A stretch of DNA of 64,000 nt, from the NCBI GenBank assembly GCA_922989275.2, contig OV277868.1:48854216-48918215 (forward strand), given 5' to 3'. The notes under the pieces are model-generated. The model was not told the DNA's origin. It worked only from the letters and a program-made list of their open reading frames with translations, and made no database searches. The DNA is from Gari tellinella. Lineage: Eukaryota > Mollusca > Bivalvia > Cardiida > Psammobiidae. The position numbers and the translations under genes were made by a program. Below, in pieces: positions 44,356 to 55,100 of the stretch; within the stretch, counting starts at the first letter, position 1; each line of letters begins with the position of its first letter.

Positions 44356-44610
44356 TTAACCCTTTCATCCCTGAAACTTCAAATGGACAACCCCAGTTTC
44401 CAATTTAGTCTGGTCTATTTTTATTTTTTTTACATTTTAGGGCTGTTTTCAGCATTGTTTTCCAACATTTCAAACCTGTTTCCAACATTTCAAACAGTGC
44501 AGACCCTCACCAGAGGGCTGCTTTTGGATACCTCTGATCTGGGTATTCCCCTTTTGCACAGGACAAGTGTACTCTTCACACATGAACTGTTTGCAGTGAC
44601 AAGGGTTGAA
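44356..44610. mobile_element. A element with internal duplication
   Basis: TTAACCCTTTCATCCCTG start, hairpin ~44493-44566; TTTCCAACATTTCAAAC occurs twice in tandem just before it. Confidence 0.75.
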
Positions 44611-44629
44611 AGCAGAGGGTCCATTGCTA

Positions 44630-44775
44630 TTCTTAAATATAGCCACCTGCTAATCCATGATAAAAATAATGCAGAAAGCTCCTTATGCATTATTTTTACT
44701 CTTCATTAAGCAGTCACATGTTATTTGAGATCCCTATTCAACTATACCACTTCATTTAGTGGTCGCTTAATACAA
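44630..44775. mobile_element. E element fragment
   Basis: Hairpin 44650-44710 (TGATAAAAATAATGCAGAAA) and TTAGTGGTCGCTTAATAC. A short A fragment follows (44815-44875). Confidence 0.65.
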
Positions 44776-44896
44776 GAATGACCATGCATGTATTCATCTT
44801 TTAAAGATAGGGTCAACCCAGAACAGAGGGCTTCTTCAGGATTCTGTCATAATTTATATTATTTGTAGGACAAAACCCAAGAATGTCAATGTATTT

Positions 44897-45068
44897 TGAC
44901 TAGATCTAAACAGCCTGGTCACACACTACCCGGGCGCCTGATTAGGCTCCATTCTGTTTGCTACTCAGATTAGAAGAACAGGTCAGAATTGTCAAAAAGT
45001 TGTTCTTTTCTCCATTTTATTGCAATGCGTTGCGCATCACCTTTGAATAACGTATTCTCCAATGTATC
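44897..45068. mobile_element. N element, reverse, partial
   Basis: GGCGCCTGATTAGGCTCC (B half core) and AACGTATTCTCCAATGTA end. Confidence 0.6.
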
Positions 45069-45097
45069 AGAAGATGGAAATTTCAGCATGTAAAAGG

Positions 45098-45310
45098 TTA
45101 ACCCTTTGCCTGCTGATCGCGACTTCACTGATTTTTGCAAACAGTTTGGATCCAGATCAGACGCCGCATAACTCGGCGTCTGATCTGGATCCAAACTGTT
45201 TGACACTCGTCTTTAGCTTTCTTGACTTGCAAAATGTATAAAACTAAATTAAACAAAGTTTGCAGACGAAACTGTCAAAGCAGACGACATTACAGCAGGA
45301 TAAAGGTTAA
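45098..45310. mobile_element. B element, full length
   Basis: TTAACCCTTTGCCTGCTG to GCAGGATAAAGGTTAA, hairpin 45136-45203. Confidence 0.87.
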
Positions 45311-45547
45311 GACGTGTGTTCCATCTGTTACAGCCATCCATTGTTTATAGGGTTGCTTATTCGGGAAAGTGAACATCTTTAACTCTATATAGACTGTACA
45401 AATAGTGTCCGTTCAAAACAATATCTGCTTTGGATTGTTCTCTATATTTGCAGAAGGATAAAGAGATATCAAGATATTTTTCTGTTTCAATACGGATATG
45501 ATACATTATTATCCTCAATCCTGTCGAGCTATCGGCCATCTTATTTT

Positions 45548-45681
45548 CTGCAAAGCAAGACCCAGGGACCTGTCGGCTAATGAAACAGCTGCATCCCCAA
45601 GTACCCTGTCAGCTCACAGGGTACATGGGACCACGTCTAGGGCTCGTTGACCAATGAAAAGTAAGGATTTTGCTTTGCAGT
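45548..45681. repeat. Short palindromic-ended element
   Basis: TGCAAAGCAAGAC and ATTTTGCTTTGCA ends, interior with CAGGGTAC repeats. Immediately left of the large inverted duplication. Confidence 0.5.
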
Positions 45682-45712
45682 ATAATAATATTAGTTATAC
45701 AGTTTGATCACA

Positions 45713-46298
45713 TTCCTATGCAAACAGTGAAGTCCCTGATCAGAGGGCTCATACTGTTTGTCATTTTGCAATGTATTATAAAAAACATCCTTTTTTGCAA
45801 ATACTGGAATTGTCCATTGGAACTTTCAGGGGATAATGAGTTAATGCCATAGCGTACATTATTTGTTATACAGTTTGTTCAAAGGGTACATGAGGATTTT
45901 TTCCGGGCTGGTAAAATCATGTAACCCTCGCCTAACGGCTCAGGCAACAATGATTTTCCTCAGCCGGGAAGAAATCCTCATGTACCCTTTGAACAAACTG
46001 TATAACAAATAATGTACGCTATGGCTAGACCAAAACATATTATGCCAAACGCCATCTTGCCATACCGTTTTCCCTGATTTGTGTTTATTGTTGCTATGCT
46101 CATGGCTCATGTTAGAGTTATTGCATAATAAAGATTCTATTCTAACAAATAATGTACGCTATGGCATTAACTCATTATCCCCTGAAAGTTCCAATGGACA
46201 ATTCCAGTATTTGCAAAAAAGGATGTTTTTTATAACACATTGCAAAATGACAAACAGTATGAGCCCTCTGATCAGGGACTTCACTGTTTGCATAGGAA
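45713..46298. repeat. Large inverted duplication around a palindrome
   Basis: Arms 45713-45868 and 46143-46298 are ~155 bp and differ at about one position. Each is the same half A element (half hairpin GTGAAGTCCCTGATCAGAGG). Between them is another palindrome (45846-46023) with arms containing AAGGGTACATGAGGATT. Confidence 0.92.
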
Positions 46299-46414
46299 AG
46301 TGTACTCTTCACCGGTACTAATTTGGTAAAGGACGCATATATGCGTCACTAGGGCATCTATGAGTTAACCCTACCTGCTTAGATACGTTCAGTGTTTTAT
46401 ACAGATAACTGCTT

Positions 46415-46821
46415 CAACGTTTACCCCATAGCCTGTTTCTTAATTTTAAAGACAAGCGACTACTTAAAGCAGGTAGAAACTCTTTATTTTTAGCTCCTGT
46501 GACCCAGATACCCTGTATGCAACGGACTGGAACCATTTCAACAATATTTTATAGGACCTCTAGATGTTACACCATTCCTGTAGTGTTGTGGGCCAAATAT
46601 CTAAGCTCATAAATGAAATGTAGCAAATGAAACGTGACTGTTTTTACACCAAATGGTTTCCGATCAGTAACTCCCCTTTCCTTCAATCTACAGTTCTCGT
46701 ATCAAGTGCAGAAGTTGGTCATAATTAGTAAATGACAACAATTCATTCTGCTTTACTTTTAATCTACTTCTAGTGGCCAACTGTGTTCAAAAGTAGACAA
46801 AGTATATGGGGTAAAGGTTAC
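46415..46821. mobile_element. C element split by J
   Basis: C left 46415-46482 and right 46738-46821. The 46483-46737 insert is J-type (TTTTTAGCTCCTGTGACCCA). Confidence 0.7.
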
Positions 46822-46824
46822 TCG

Positions 46825-47594
46825 GACATGATAGAAGCATGACATGGGGGCCATGGTGGCCCTGGATCGCTTACCTGGTAGCCCAGCATGGCTGGTATGG
46901 TGCCATTTAATAGATACAAGTATGCTTTAGAATATAGAGGATCTACATGTATACTTTCACGAAGAAGCCCTATAAGGAAAACATTTCAAACCCATTGGCT
47001 GTCATATTTTCAAGCTAGGACAACAGGGCTGCCATAAGTTGACATGAAAAATCCTAAGATTTCCAAATTTACATTTTTCAAGTGCGAATTTACGAATCGT
47101 ACCTTTACCCCGTAGCCTTTTTCTTGTTTTGTTGACATGGGACTACTTAAAGCAGGCTGTAAGTAAAGCAGAATGCGCCTTAGGGCGCATTCTGCTTTAC
47201 TTTTAGCCTGCTTTAAGCTACCATGAACTGGGGAAAATCCGGAGATTTAGGAAAAATCCGGAGAAATGGCAGCCCTGGGACAATTATTTTACGAAATCTG
47301 ATAGTCACCCATGGCTCATTTGTGTAAAATTATTTTCAAATCAGACCGGTGTTTCCGACAAGAAGACTTTCACTATGACCATACAATGTATGAGGAAAAC
47401 TTGCAGCACTCACTGGTGGCCATCTTTTTAAGCTAAGAAAAGTATTTTATGATAATGCCAAATTTCAAATTAAGTCTAGTCTCTTTGGCCATATAAGAAA
47501 TCTGGTAGACGATCACCCATGTACTGTATCATTTATGTAAAATTAATTTCAAATCGTGTCAGTGGTTTTCAACAAGAAAATTTTCAAGTGGTCA
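46825..47594. repeat. J repeat interrupted by K
   Basis: CATGGTGGCCCTGGATCGC, TGTAAAATTATTTTCAAATC and similar bivalve-type blocks on both sides of K. Confidence 0.7.
47024..47277. mobile_element. K element carrying a C hairpin, inside J
   Basis: CAGGGCTGCCATAAG to AATGGCAGCCCTG with GGACAA on both sides (47018-47023, 47278-47283). C core 47147-47215. Confidence 0.93.
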
Positions 47595-47597
47595 GTT

Positions 47598-47801
47598 CCT
47601 CCACTGAAGAAAACAGTTCCATTTTACACAGTAATCAATGTGTAACATAAGAAATAATTCATACATCCTAGGCTAGCAGATGATAGCATAAAGCAGGCTG
47701 AAAGTACAACAGAATGCGCATTTAGGCGTATTCTGCATTACTTTCAACCTGCTTTAAGCAGTCATCGGTCTTCAAAACTAAAGAAAGGAGTAAAGGGTTA
47801 A
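47598..47801. mobile_element. C element
   Basis: Left end truncated, hairpin 47691-47757, right end TTAA. A degraded A-like stretch follows at 47816-48010. Confidence 0.75.
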
Positions 47802-48082
47802 AAGATGAAACAGAGTAACCCTTCTCCTGCTAAGACACTTTTGAAATAGTGTAGACCTCTCTCTGAGGCGTCCAATTAGCCCATATATGGCAGAAACGGA
47901 CGTTAACAAACAAACCAAACTTAACTTAACCAGACAGCTCCTAAAATAACTGTTTGATCAGGATCTACACTGTCCTCTTATAGGATTTGTCTGACATGAG
48001 TCTGTTTTTTTCTGGGAGATTTTGTTCCTGGTTTTATTAGCCAGTGTAATAGTTCAGATGAGTTTGAAATATGAAATTCCAG

Positions 48083-48304
48083 TTAACTCATTCACCCTCT
48101 GACACTTTAATTGGATAATTTCAATTTCCAATAAAGATTAGTCCATTTATGTCTTTTTAGAGGTGTTTTCTGCAATAAATTGCAAAATGACAAACAATGC
48201 AGACCAAGATCAGAGTGTTCCTGCAGGAGCCATCTGATCAATTTCTACATGGTATTTGAAAAGTGTACTCTTTACAGGTACACGTGCTGTTGTGACGAGT
48301 AAAC
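48083..48304. mobile_element. A element
   Basis: TTAACTCATTCACCCTCTG start, hairpin 48189-48251 with a TTCCTGCAGGAG-like tip. Confidence 0.78.
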
Positions 48305-48447
48305 TCACAAACAAGACTCTACAAATTGCAAACAAAACTGTTTTAATGTTCATTAAAGGAGAGTTTTTATTGTACATGCAACACTTCAATTTATTCTTTG
48401 ATAAACATCCAAACCTGTGTAAAACGACCAAAAAAAATTATATATTT

Positions 48448-48711
48448 ATACTTCTCTATTATGACCACTAAGTTGTGTCAAATATTAGTCACTTTCACAT
48501 TGCTTTAAGCTTTCACTTGTCCTTCATACGGACACTTAGCCTTCATTTTAGTGGCCGTAATAGAGAGGTTCTACTGTATTCATGTTGGGTGACAGCTTAA
48601 TGCAGGGCAAACGTTATAGGAGTCTTCTATATAACTTAAGCCCTGCATTAAGCGGTCACCTGTCTTTAAAGCTCACCATGTATCTTCATTCAGTAGTCGT
48701 ATGATACAGGT
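48448..48711. mobile_element. D fragment then E element
   Basis: 48448-48576: D ends around a partial core (AATAGAGAGGTTCTACTG). 48588-48711: E hairpin 48593-48655 and right end GGTTTGACTGCA. Confidence 0.68.
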
Positions 48712-48807
48712 TTGACTGCAGTCTGCAAAGTTAGATTTTTACGTTGGCTGACCTTAGCAAACTTCTTTCTTTGAAGTTTTTTTTTCCATTTAGGATAAAA
48801 GGTTTTT

Positions 48808-48907
48808 CCAAAGCAAAAACTAAGTATCCAAAGCATTAACTAGTTGTCCAAAGTATAAACCAGTTGTCCAAAGTATAAACTACTTGTCCAAAGCATAAAC
48901 TGGTAGT
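48808..48907. repeat. 20-bp minisatellite, five units
   Basis: Five units of the form CCAAAGTATAAACTAGTTGT. About 70 bp downstream of the PLA2 gene 2 stop. Confidence 0.92.
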
Positions 48908-48977
48908 AGATATGTAACAGGCTATGAGGTAAAGGGTAAAAAACGCTGCTTGGTATCTAAGTATTTTTGATGGGGCT

Positions 48978-49172
48978 TTATGCATCGTCAGGCCAGTTCT
49001 TGTTGAAAGTATGCATCACTGCCTTCTCGCCATATTGCTTCCTCCAGCACCAGAGATGGGACAGGACTGATGATCCTGGGCAGTACCAACCCATCTCTAA
49101 CGTGAAGCACTTGACATTCAACAAGTTAAAGAACAGTTTACCCACTGCGTTAGAAGTATCTGTGTTCACACC
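48978..49172 (-). CDS. PLA2 gene 2 exon 6 (terminal exon)
   Basis: 195 nt including TAA, 64 residues (201-264): GVNTDTSNAVGKLFFNLLNVKC, then a tail with WYCPGSS and HLWCWRKQ. It aligns with gene 1 exon 6 but stops at NWPDDA. Directly downstream is a C-element end and a 20-bp minisatellite. I see no clear polyadenylation signal close to the stop. Confidence 0.9.
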   Translation of the reverse strand, partial: GVNTDTSNAVGKLFFNLLNVKCFTLEMGWYCPGSSVLSHLWCWRKQYGEKAVMHTFNKNWPDDA

Positions 49173-52100
49173 CTGGAAAGAACAATACAATTATTAACCA
49201 TTCCCCATGATAAATAGAAGATTTTACATAAGTGTTCATTATTTATCATTTTAATAAAAAAAAAAGTTGACTAAAATAATATGACGCGAACCTTGGCGAG
49301 CGTCATATTAAGTTTCATCAACGTGTTTATAAAAAATGATAAGTAATGAACATGAATGTTAGATTCTATTTACCACATAACAATTTTAAACAGATATTAA
49401 ACCAATCGAAGTCGTAGTTTGTAGTCTTTCTGCTATATCGATGTTCCGCCAAAACATTGCGTTGTTTACGGTACGTCATCGCAAATGACGTCATTTGGTG
49501 TCCCGCTACGATATTTACATAATGGCTTTATTCCACTCCCAGACCGCAAGTTATGTGATAAAAACATGTAGTCGTCTTAGCAATTTAAAGCGACTCGCAA
49601 CCGGATGGTGTACTTGTCAAAATAAAATAAAATACTCAAATAAAAGCAAATTTGTGGCATTATTTGGCTTCTGACATTAAAAAAATATGATCAGTCCAAA
49701 AAAAGTCTCAAGAATCGTCACCGAACCTTAGATTTTTAGATATTTTCCATCGTTTTTCTATACCGACTAGTAGACGGTATAGTTGTTGCTGTTGCTTCTC
49801 TACACGGGCTCAGACATAAACACGAGCCGAATTACGAAGTTGTAAGCACTTTCGACCGCAACACATTGAAATACGTTAAATCGATCCGAGATAATCGGAT
49901 AGTTCCGTGGTCCATTGGTCTAAGCGGTTTCCACTATTTTGCCTTCTGTCCGCCAATGCCGGGCCATGGGTTCGAATCCTACCAGAGACCAATATTTTTT
50001 TTTATTGAAATTCATTTTTTTAAACAGAATTTCTTATCCTAAACTAATTCTTTACCATTTATATAAGCGTTTGACACATATTTACAAATTACTATTTTTA
50101 ATGCACCATCTGGTTGCGAGTCGCTTTAAGCCTACATGTCTATTTAAGGGGACATTGATAAACAGAGTAAAAAGTCTCATCGGCATCTGCACTGTTTTCT
50201 ATTGCACCTGAAATGTTCTGCTGTATTTAACAAGAGGCCCTTGCGGGCCTAAATATCGCTCACCTGGAAAAACCAACACAAGGGTCACATGACCCCTGGG
50301 GTGGGATCACTTTTCACCCCCGAGACATAATTTCAAAAATCTTGCTGATGAACTTGAAAATTAAGTGTGCTGTCAAATATTTTGTACATGGATCACATGG
50401 TTTCAGACAGGAAGACTCATCATTGAAAAAAATCTATTTTTAGCTAGTATGACCCAGATATGCAACAGACCCAAACCATTTCAGCAATATTGGTAAAGAA
50501 CATCTAAAAGTGTCACTATGCTTAATATCAAAGCTCTTGCCATAGTAGTTTCAGGGAAGAATATTTCACTACATATCTCTGTGTAACACTGCGACCCCTA
50601 GGGCTTTGGCAGTTTTAACCCCAGGGGCATAATTTGAACAATCTTAATAGAGGACCTAAAGATGATTCTTTGTGCCAAAAATGTAAGCTCAGGGTACTGT
50701 GGTTTCAGACGAAGATTTTTTAAGATTTCATTGAAAAAATCTATTTTTAGCTCCTGTGACCTATATATGAAACTGACCGAAACCATATTTACATAATTCG
50801 TTAAGGGCTTCCAGAAAAGCCATCATGCCAAATATCAAAGCTCTGGCCATATTAGTTTCAGAGAAAAAGATGTTTGAAGATTTCACTATATAACTCTATG
50901 TAAATTTACGACCCCCGGGGCGGGGTCACTTTTGACCCCAGGGACATAATTTGAACAATCTTGATAGAGGACCTGAAGACGATTCTTTGTGCCAAATATC
51001 TAAACTCAGGGTACTGTGGTTTCAGACAAGAAGATTTTTTAAGTTTTCATTGAAAAATCTATTTTTAGCTCCTGTGACCTAGATATACAACGGACCGGAA
51101 ATGTTTGAACAACTTTGAAAGAGGACCATATAAGGATCATTCAGGTCAAGTTTGGTAAAATCTATCCTTTAGTTTCGGAGGAGATGTCATTTAAAGGGAC
51201 TCGCAACCGGATGGTGTACTTGTCAAAATAAAATAAAATACTCAAATAAAAGCAAATTTGTGGCATTATTTGGCTTCTGACATTAAACAAATATGATCAG
51301 TCCAAAAAAAGTCTCAAGAATCGGCACCGAATCTTAGTTTTTTAAGATATTTTCCATCGTTTTTCTATAGCGTTAGCTAACGGTATAGTTGTTGTCGTTG
51401 CTTCTTTACACGGGCTCAGACATAAACCCGAGACGAATAAAGTAGTAAAAGTACTATCAATCGCTACTAGTGAAGTACGTTAATTCGCTACTATAATTAT
51501 AGAGAGCGCTGGTACCCGAGGTAGTATAGGAGCTTCCTCATTTTTCACGTTTCTCTCCGCATGGAGGGTCACGGGTTCGAATCCCACCATGGCTTCTTCT
51601 TTTCTTTTTTTTTTGAAATGGATTTTTTAACAGAATTTATTATCCTAAACTAAATCTTACCCATTTATATAAGCATTTGACATATATTTACAAATTACTA
51701 TTTTTAATGCTAAATCCGGTTGCGAGCCTCTTTAAAGAAATTGTTGACGACGAACGGGCGAACGACGACGGACAGAGGACGATCAAAATAGCTCACCTTG
51801 GTACTACGCGCCAGGTGAGCTAAAAACATTGCAGTGTCCTTAGATCACCAATGTTTATCTATAATGAAATCTTCCAGAAGGTTCATAGTTAGAGTTCACT
51901 GCAAAACCCAGGCAAAAATTGATTATAGCAAACTCAAAGTGAAGCGGGAGTCACTAATCAAACACCTGTCTTAACCTACTATCTAATATATAGTATGCCT
52001 TTTGATGCCTTTAATTCATTCCACTCGACCTAAAGAAATTTTTTTTTTATTCTTGTAGATAATAGCTTAAAACAAGCTGAAAATTTATAATTTTTATTAT

Positions 52101-55100
52101 ACATATTCATAATTGTATAAAATGGAACTATTTTCTTAAGAATAAATAAAATGTGTTAAAATGCATATCAATGGAATAATGGGTTGAGTAACAATGACTC
52201 TTTTCACACATACACGTATTCTCATAAATGGACATTATACCCAGATTCATATTAATTCAGTCCTACCAAACTCAAGTTATCTGTCTAGATATCTATGTTT
52301 AGTAACAGCGACCTTCACTGCTAATCTTTTGACATCAAATGCATTTCCACACTTGATATACCCATAAGCTAACAGTGTACAAAGTTTCAATCAAATCAGT
52401 CATTGATTACAGTGTTTAAAGTTTCAATCAAATAAGACATCGCTTACAGTGTACAAAGTTTCAATCAAATTACTCAACGCTAACAGTGTACAAAGTTTCA
52501 ATCAAATCAGTCATCGCTTAGAGTGTACAAAGTTTCAATCAAATCAGTCATCGCTAACATTGTACAAGTTTCAATCAAATAAGTCATCGCTAACAGTTTA
52601 CAAGTTTCGATAAAATCAGTCATCACTAACAGTGTACAAAGTTTTAATCAAATCAGTCATCACTTACAGTGTACAAAGTTTCAATCAAATCAGTCATCGC
52701 TAACAGTGTACAAAGTTTCAATCAAATAAGTCATCACATACAGTGTACAAAGTTTCAATCAAATCAGTCATCGCTAACAGTGTACAAAGTTTCAATCAAA
52801 CCAGTCATTATTAACAGTGTTCAAAGTTTTAATCAAATCAGGCATCCCTGACTCAAATAATCTCCTGGAAACCAAACCATAACGCTAAATTTCTATTTTT
52901 AGTAACACTGACCTTGGTAGTTGCCATTTTGACCCAAAATGCAATCCAAACCCAAGAATACTCCTTTAAACCTGGATCAAGTTTCAACCACATCTATAAT
53001 TCCTTAACTTAAGTTATTGTCTGGAAACTACCATCCTGAATTCAGCAGCAGGGACATATTTAGTACCTGAAAAGAACGTTTGTCCTGTGCAAACAGGACA
53101 GACCCAGATGAGACCCCGATCAGAGATTTCTTAAGACTCACCTTTTGTCATTTTGCAATAAATTTAAAGTTTCAGGGGTGAATGAGTTAATACAAGATTG
53201 TTCACCTTATCTAGAGACTGAGCCCTGCATACGACAGTGTTCCCTCCCTACAACGATTCTCGCCTTACAAAAAACGCTTGCCGCTGTTCCCTAAACATGA
53301 GAATTATGTCAAACCTTTTCAAGGCTGCAATCTTGTCCGCTTAAAATTGTCCTCTACTGTTTTTCTCAAAGTCTGTGTCTCTCAGTATGTCAAACCTTTT
53401 CAAGGCTGCAATCTTGTCCACTTAAAATTGTCCTCTGCTGTTTTTCTCAAAGTATGTGTCTCTCATTGGTTATTGTTGTAGAGAGAGGGAGGACTACTTT
53501 ACTCACTTTGAGGCAGTCGTAGAGTCGTTGGTCACAATCACAGTGGCTGACCGACCAAGGGTAGACATTGTAGTAATTGTACTTGCTCGTAAGGGCGTGA
53601 ATGAAGTGGGGACATTTGTCATGTTCCCGGCAACACGCGTCCGTCTTTTCTTGGACGCCTGAAAAAGAGTAATGTTTAGGGCTTTTCTTAACCGTTTACT
53701 CCATAAATAAGCCTTCAAAGTTTTACCCGTTTGTTTTATTCATCCACTGAAGAAAACTGTTTCACTTTATACAGTAATGAATATGTACCATAAAAATATT
53801 TCCAAAATTTAAAGTCACCAAATTTCAATGCAACATACTGTACTGATTCAGGCACGTGAACATGTGAAGTTGTGTGAAGTTAGAAGTGGTCGTATAAAAA
53901 TGAGTGGTACAGTGGAGAATCTGTTATTCTTTCCCGTTTAAACGCAAACGTACGCAAACGCAAAACACCAAAACGTAGAAAAGAACAACTTTTGGACAAT
54001 TCTGATAATTCTTGTTTATCTTGGTGGCAAACATTTTGGAGCCTGATAACCCGGCGTCTGATCTGGCTCCAAACTGTTTGCACCGCAAATAACAGTTTTA
54101 GCGTAAACGCGTTTATTGGGAAAGAATAACAGATTCTCCACTGTAGACGGTGTACATGCATTTCTAGTACATGTATTTTAAGTTCTAAAAGGGACATATA
54201 CTCATGAAGAGTTTGTAGTATTGTGACGACACTTAAAATCAATAAGCAGTTCATAAAAAATGTCACAATACCAAATTTCAGCTTTATATGTCAAAGCATG
54301 TATGAGAAAAGTGCGGAAAACCAGTATGGACATCGCAATGCTATAATACCCGTCTGGAGACACCTCCACGTTAAACATTCTCCTAACCACTAGACCACCA
54401 ACTATGTACCTATCTACCAACCAACAAGGCAACTTAACAAAATTGTCATATAATCTGATGAGTATTTTTCAGGTTTGACCTAATAAGCGCCATGGGCAGG
54501 TATCCTATTGGGGTCATAGGTTAATTGATTCACTCCCGGAACTTTACATTGACAGCTTGCTTTTTACAATACATTGCAAAATAAAAGTGCTATAGTCTAC
54601 ACTATTTGCCTAAGACGGGTGTATTCTTCAAATGTAAAAGTTTTATAAAGACATATTGTATATTTGTAACTAGGTTCAATGTGTTGCTGGACATAATACA
54701 GTGAATCTTCTCTATTACGACCACTAAAACATAATTAAGTGGTCACAATAGATAGGTTTTACTGTAACATATATACGGACTCTAGTAAGGAAAAGGGTGA
54801 TATTACCTAGATCTTCATATGAGCTGGCTACATTCCTATTCCCACACCACTTGGTGCCAGGGTAGATGCCATCGCTCCACAATTTCATATAAGTCTGAAA
54901 CCATAGGAATAATTAATTTGATACATTTGTTAACATCTCTGCACTCAAAATTGTCCAACATCTGCGGCCTAGCTGGCAAATAAAATGCCAGAGTACGTAA
55001 CAGTCGCTTGCTGGTAGACCTAGATCTATATAAAACTCTACCATTTTGTAGGAGTGAAAAACATTAGATCTATATATGTTTATTACATTTCTATTCAAAT

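Noticed and set aside
44251..44709. 152-residue open frame
   Set aside because: It spans a pogo-like fragment, an A element and an E fragment; it is not a gene.
46834..46900. Additional host exon on the minus strand
   Set aside because: The GC-richer stretch CATGGTGGCCCTGGATCGC with a splice-like site is a common J-repeat motif, not an exon.
53880..54266. 128-residue minus-strand open frame
   Set aside because: It lies almost wholly inside an N element with half a B hairpin; chance frame through a repeat.
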